Shown in pieces: positions 13,743-14,532 of a stretch of DNA of 14,532 bases (the stretch's first letter is position 1; the number at the start of each line of letters is the position of its first letter). Source of the stretch: an uncultured Elusimicrobium sp. (GTDB taxonomy: Bacteria; Elusimicrobiota; Endomicrobiia; Endomicrobiales; Endomicrobiaceae); assembly GCA_902761395.1 (NCBI GenBank), contig CACWKJ010000010.1, positions 1 to 14,532 of the forward strand. Direction: 5' to 3'. Below the pieces are notes generated by a model. That model was given only the letters and a program-made list of their open reading frames with translations, was not told the DNA's origin and searched no databases. Both the position numbers and the translations under genes were made by a program.

Positions 13743-14532
13743 ATGGTAAACATTAACAGAATAATTCTTATAGTATTGGATAGCGTCGGGGCGGGAGAGC
13801 TTCCCGATGCTGCCAAATACGGTGATTTAGGTACAAACACTTTAAGACATATTTTCGAAAAATCGGGGAAAAATTTTGTCCTTGAAAATATGGGAAAACT
13901 CGGACTGTATAATATAGTTCCGTCTCCTTACGATTATAATCCGAAAGATATAGTTGGTTGTTACGGTAAGATGGCAACATTGTCTCCTGCAAAAGATACA
14001 ACCGCAGGGCATTGGGAACTTTCCGGTATAGTGTTGGATAAACCTTTTCCTACTTACCCAAACGGATTCCCGAATGACTTAATAGAAGAATTCAAAAAAC
14101 AAATCGGAACAAAAATTTTAGGTAATTGTGTAGCTTCCGGAACGGAAATAATAAAACAGTTAGGAGAAGAACATTATAAAACAGGATATCCTATCGTTTA
14201 TACGTCTGCAGATTCCGTTTTTCAAATTGCAGCCGCCGAAGACAGCGAAAAGTTCGGCGGGCTTGAAAGACTTTATGAAATATGTGAAATTGCAAGAAAA
14301 TTGTTAAAAGGAAACCATGCCGTGGGCAGGGTTATAGCAAGACCTTTTGTTCGAATGGAAGACGGAACTTTTAAAAGGACAACAAACAGAAAAGATTATT
14401 CGTTAACACCTCCGGAAACAACAATTTTAGATAAAATAAAAGCAGATGGCGGGAATGTTATTGCCGTAGGTAAAATAAAAGATATATTTAATAATAAAGG
14501 AATAGTTACCGCTTACCATACCGTAGGAAACT
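13743..14532 (+). CDS. deoB: Phosphopentomutase (3' truncated by window edge)
   Basis: The first 263 codons of a metal-dependent phosphopentomutase, which interconverts ribose-1-phosphate or deoxyribose-1-phosphate and the 5-phosphates. The frame runs open to the last base, so the gene is cut by the window, not broken. The N terminus 'IILIVLDSVGAGELPDA' contains the metal ligand D13. 'KDTTAGHWE' contains T86, equivalent to the phosphorylated threonine of the Bacillus enzyme, and 'TSADSVFQIAAAE' contains D157, the residue implicated in substrate preference. The distal metal ligands (about residues 285-340) lie beyond the edge; the family is usually about 390-400 residues. The ATG has no Shine-Dalgarno: the copy of TAAATTGTC at 13729-13737 occupies that position. 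It completes, with deoC, rpiB and transketolase, a route from nucleoside-derived sugars to glycolysis. Confidence 0.93.
   Translation, partial: MVNINRIILIVLDSVGAGELPDAAKYGDLGTNTLRHIFEKSGKNFVLENMGKLGLYNIVPSPYDYNPKDIVGCYGKMATLSPAKDTTAGHWELSGIVLDKPFPTYPNGFPNDLIEEFKKQIGTKILGNCVASGTEIIKQLGEEHYKTGYPIVYTSADSVFQIAAAEDSEKFGGLERLYEICEIARKLLKGNHAVGRVIARPFVRMEDGTFKRTTNRKDYSLTPPETTILDKIKADGGNVIAVGKIKDIFNNKGIVTAYHTVGN

Overview
The window is a low-GC stretch with every gene on the + strand and short or overlapping junctions. It suggests a fermentative, diderm (Gram-negative-type) bacterium. The evidence is an outer-membrane export lipoprotein with a lipobox, a Wzc-type co-polymerase fused to its tyrosine kinase, secreted proteins with signal peptides, and AddAB-type rather than RecBCD-type recombination nucleases. 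Most operon genes carry Shine-Dalgarno sequences. The AT-rich codon use, the split transketolase and this gene set would fit Elusimicrobiota/Endomicrobia, but that placement is recalled and inferred, not shown by a marker gene.

Layout. Positions 1-3154 hold the tail of an AddA/UvrD-like subunit and a complete AddB-like nuclease with an iron-sulfur 'staple' of four cysteines (double-strand break processing). Positions 3155-3719 hold a small secreted protein resembling DUF4833. Positions 3749-6162 hold a two-gene exopolysaccharide export pair, a short OPX (Wza-like) lipoprotein and a Wzc-like BY-kinase, with no glycosyltransferase beside it. From 6257 to the right edge runs a sugar-phosphate cluster: tpiA, a PduL-type phosphotransacylase, rpiB, a secreted DUF4139 protein, deoC, a membrane-anchored tandem-GAF sensor, the two halves of transketolase, and the 5' two thirds of deoB, which is cut by the window edge.

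How the genes fit together. DeoB converts (deoxy)ribose-1-phosphate to the 5-phosphate. DeoC splits deoxyribose-5-phosphate into glyceraldehyde-3-phosphate and acetaldehyde. RpiB and transketolase move ribose-5-phosphate into glycolytic intermediates, and TIM balances the trioses. PduL can turn acetyl-CoA into acetyl-phosphate for ATP. This looks like a nucleoside/pentose fermentation module without microcompartment shell genes in view. The nucleoside phosphorylase, aldehyde dehydrogenase, acetate kinase and ribulose-phosphate epimerase it would need are not in the window. DUF4139, deoC and the GAF gene overlap in series, so a secreted protein and a sensor without an output domain appear translationally tied to the aldolase.

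The only sizeable non-coding stretch is the 115 bases before deoB. It is unusual: an octanucleotide-period repeat, a 9-bp palindrome, a third copy of the palindrome arm next to the deoB start, a second hairpin, and no Shine-Dalgarno. No tRNA, rRNA, CRISPR array, insertion sequence or phage gene was recognised. There is no gene-free stretch longer than 300 bases.
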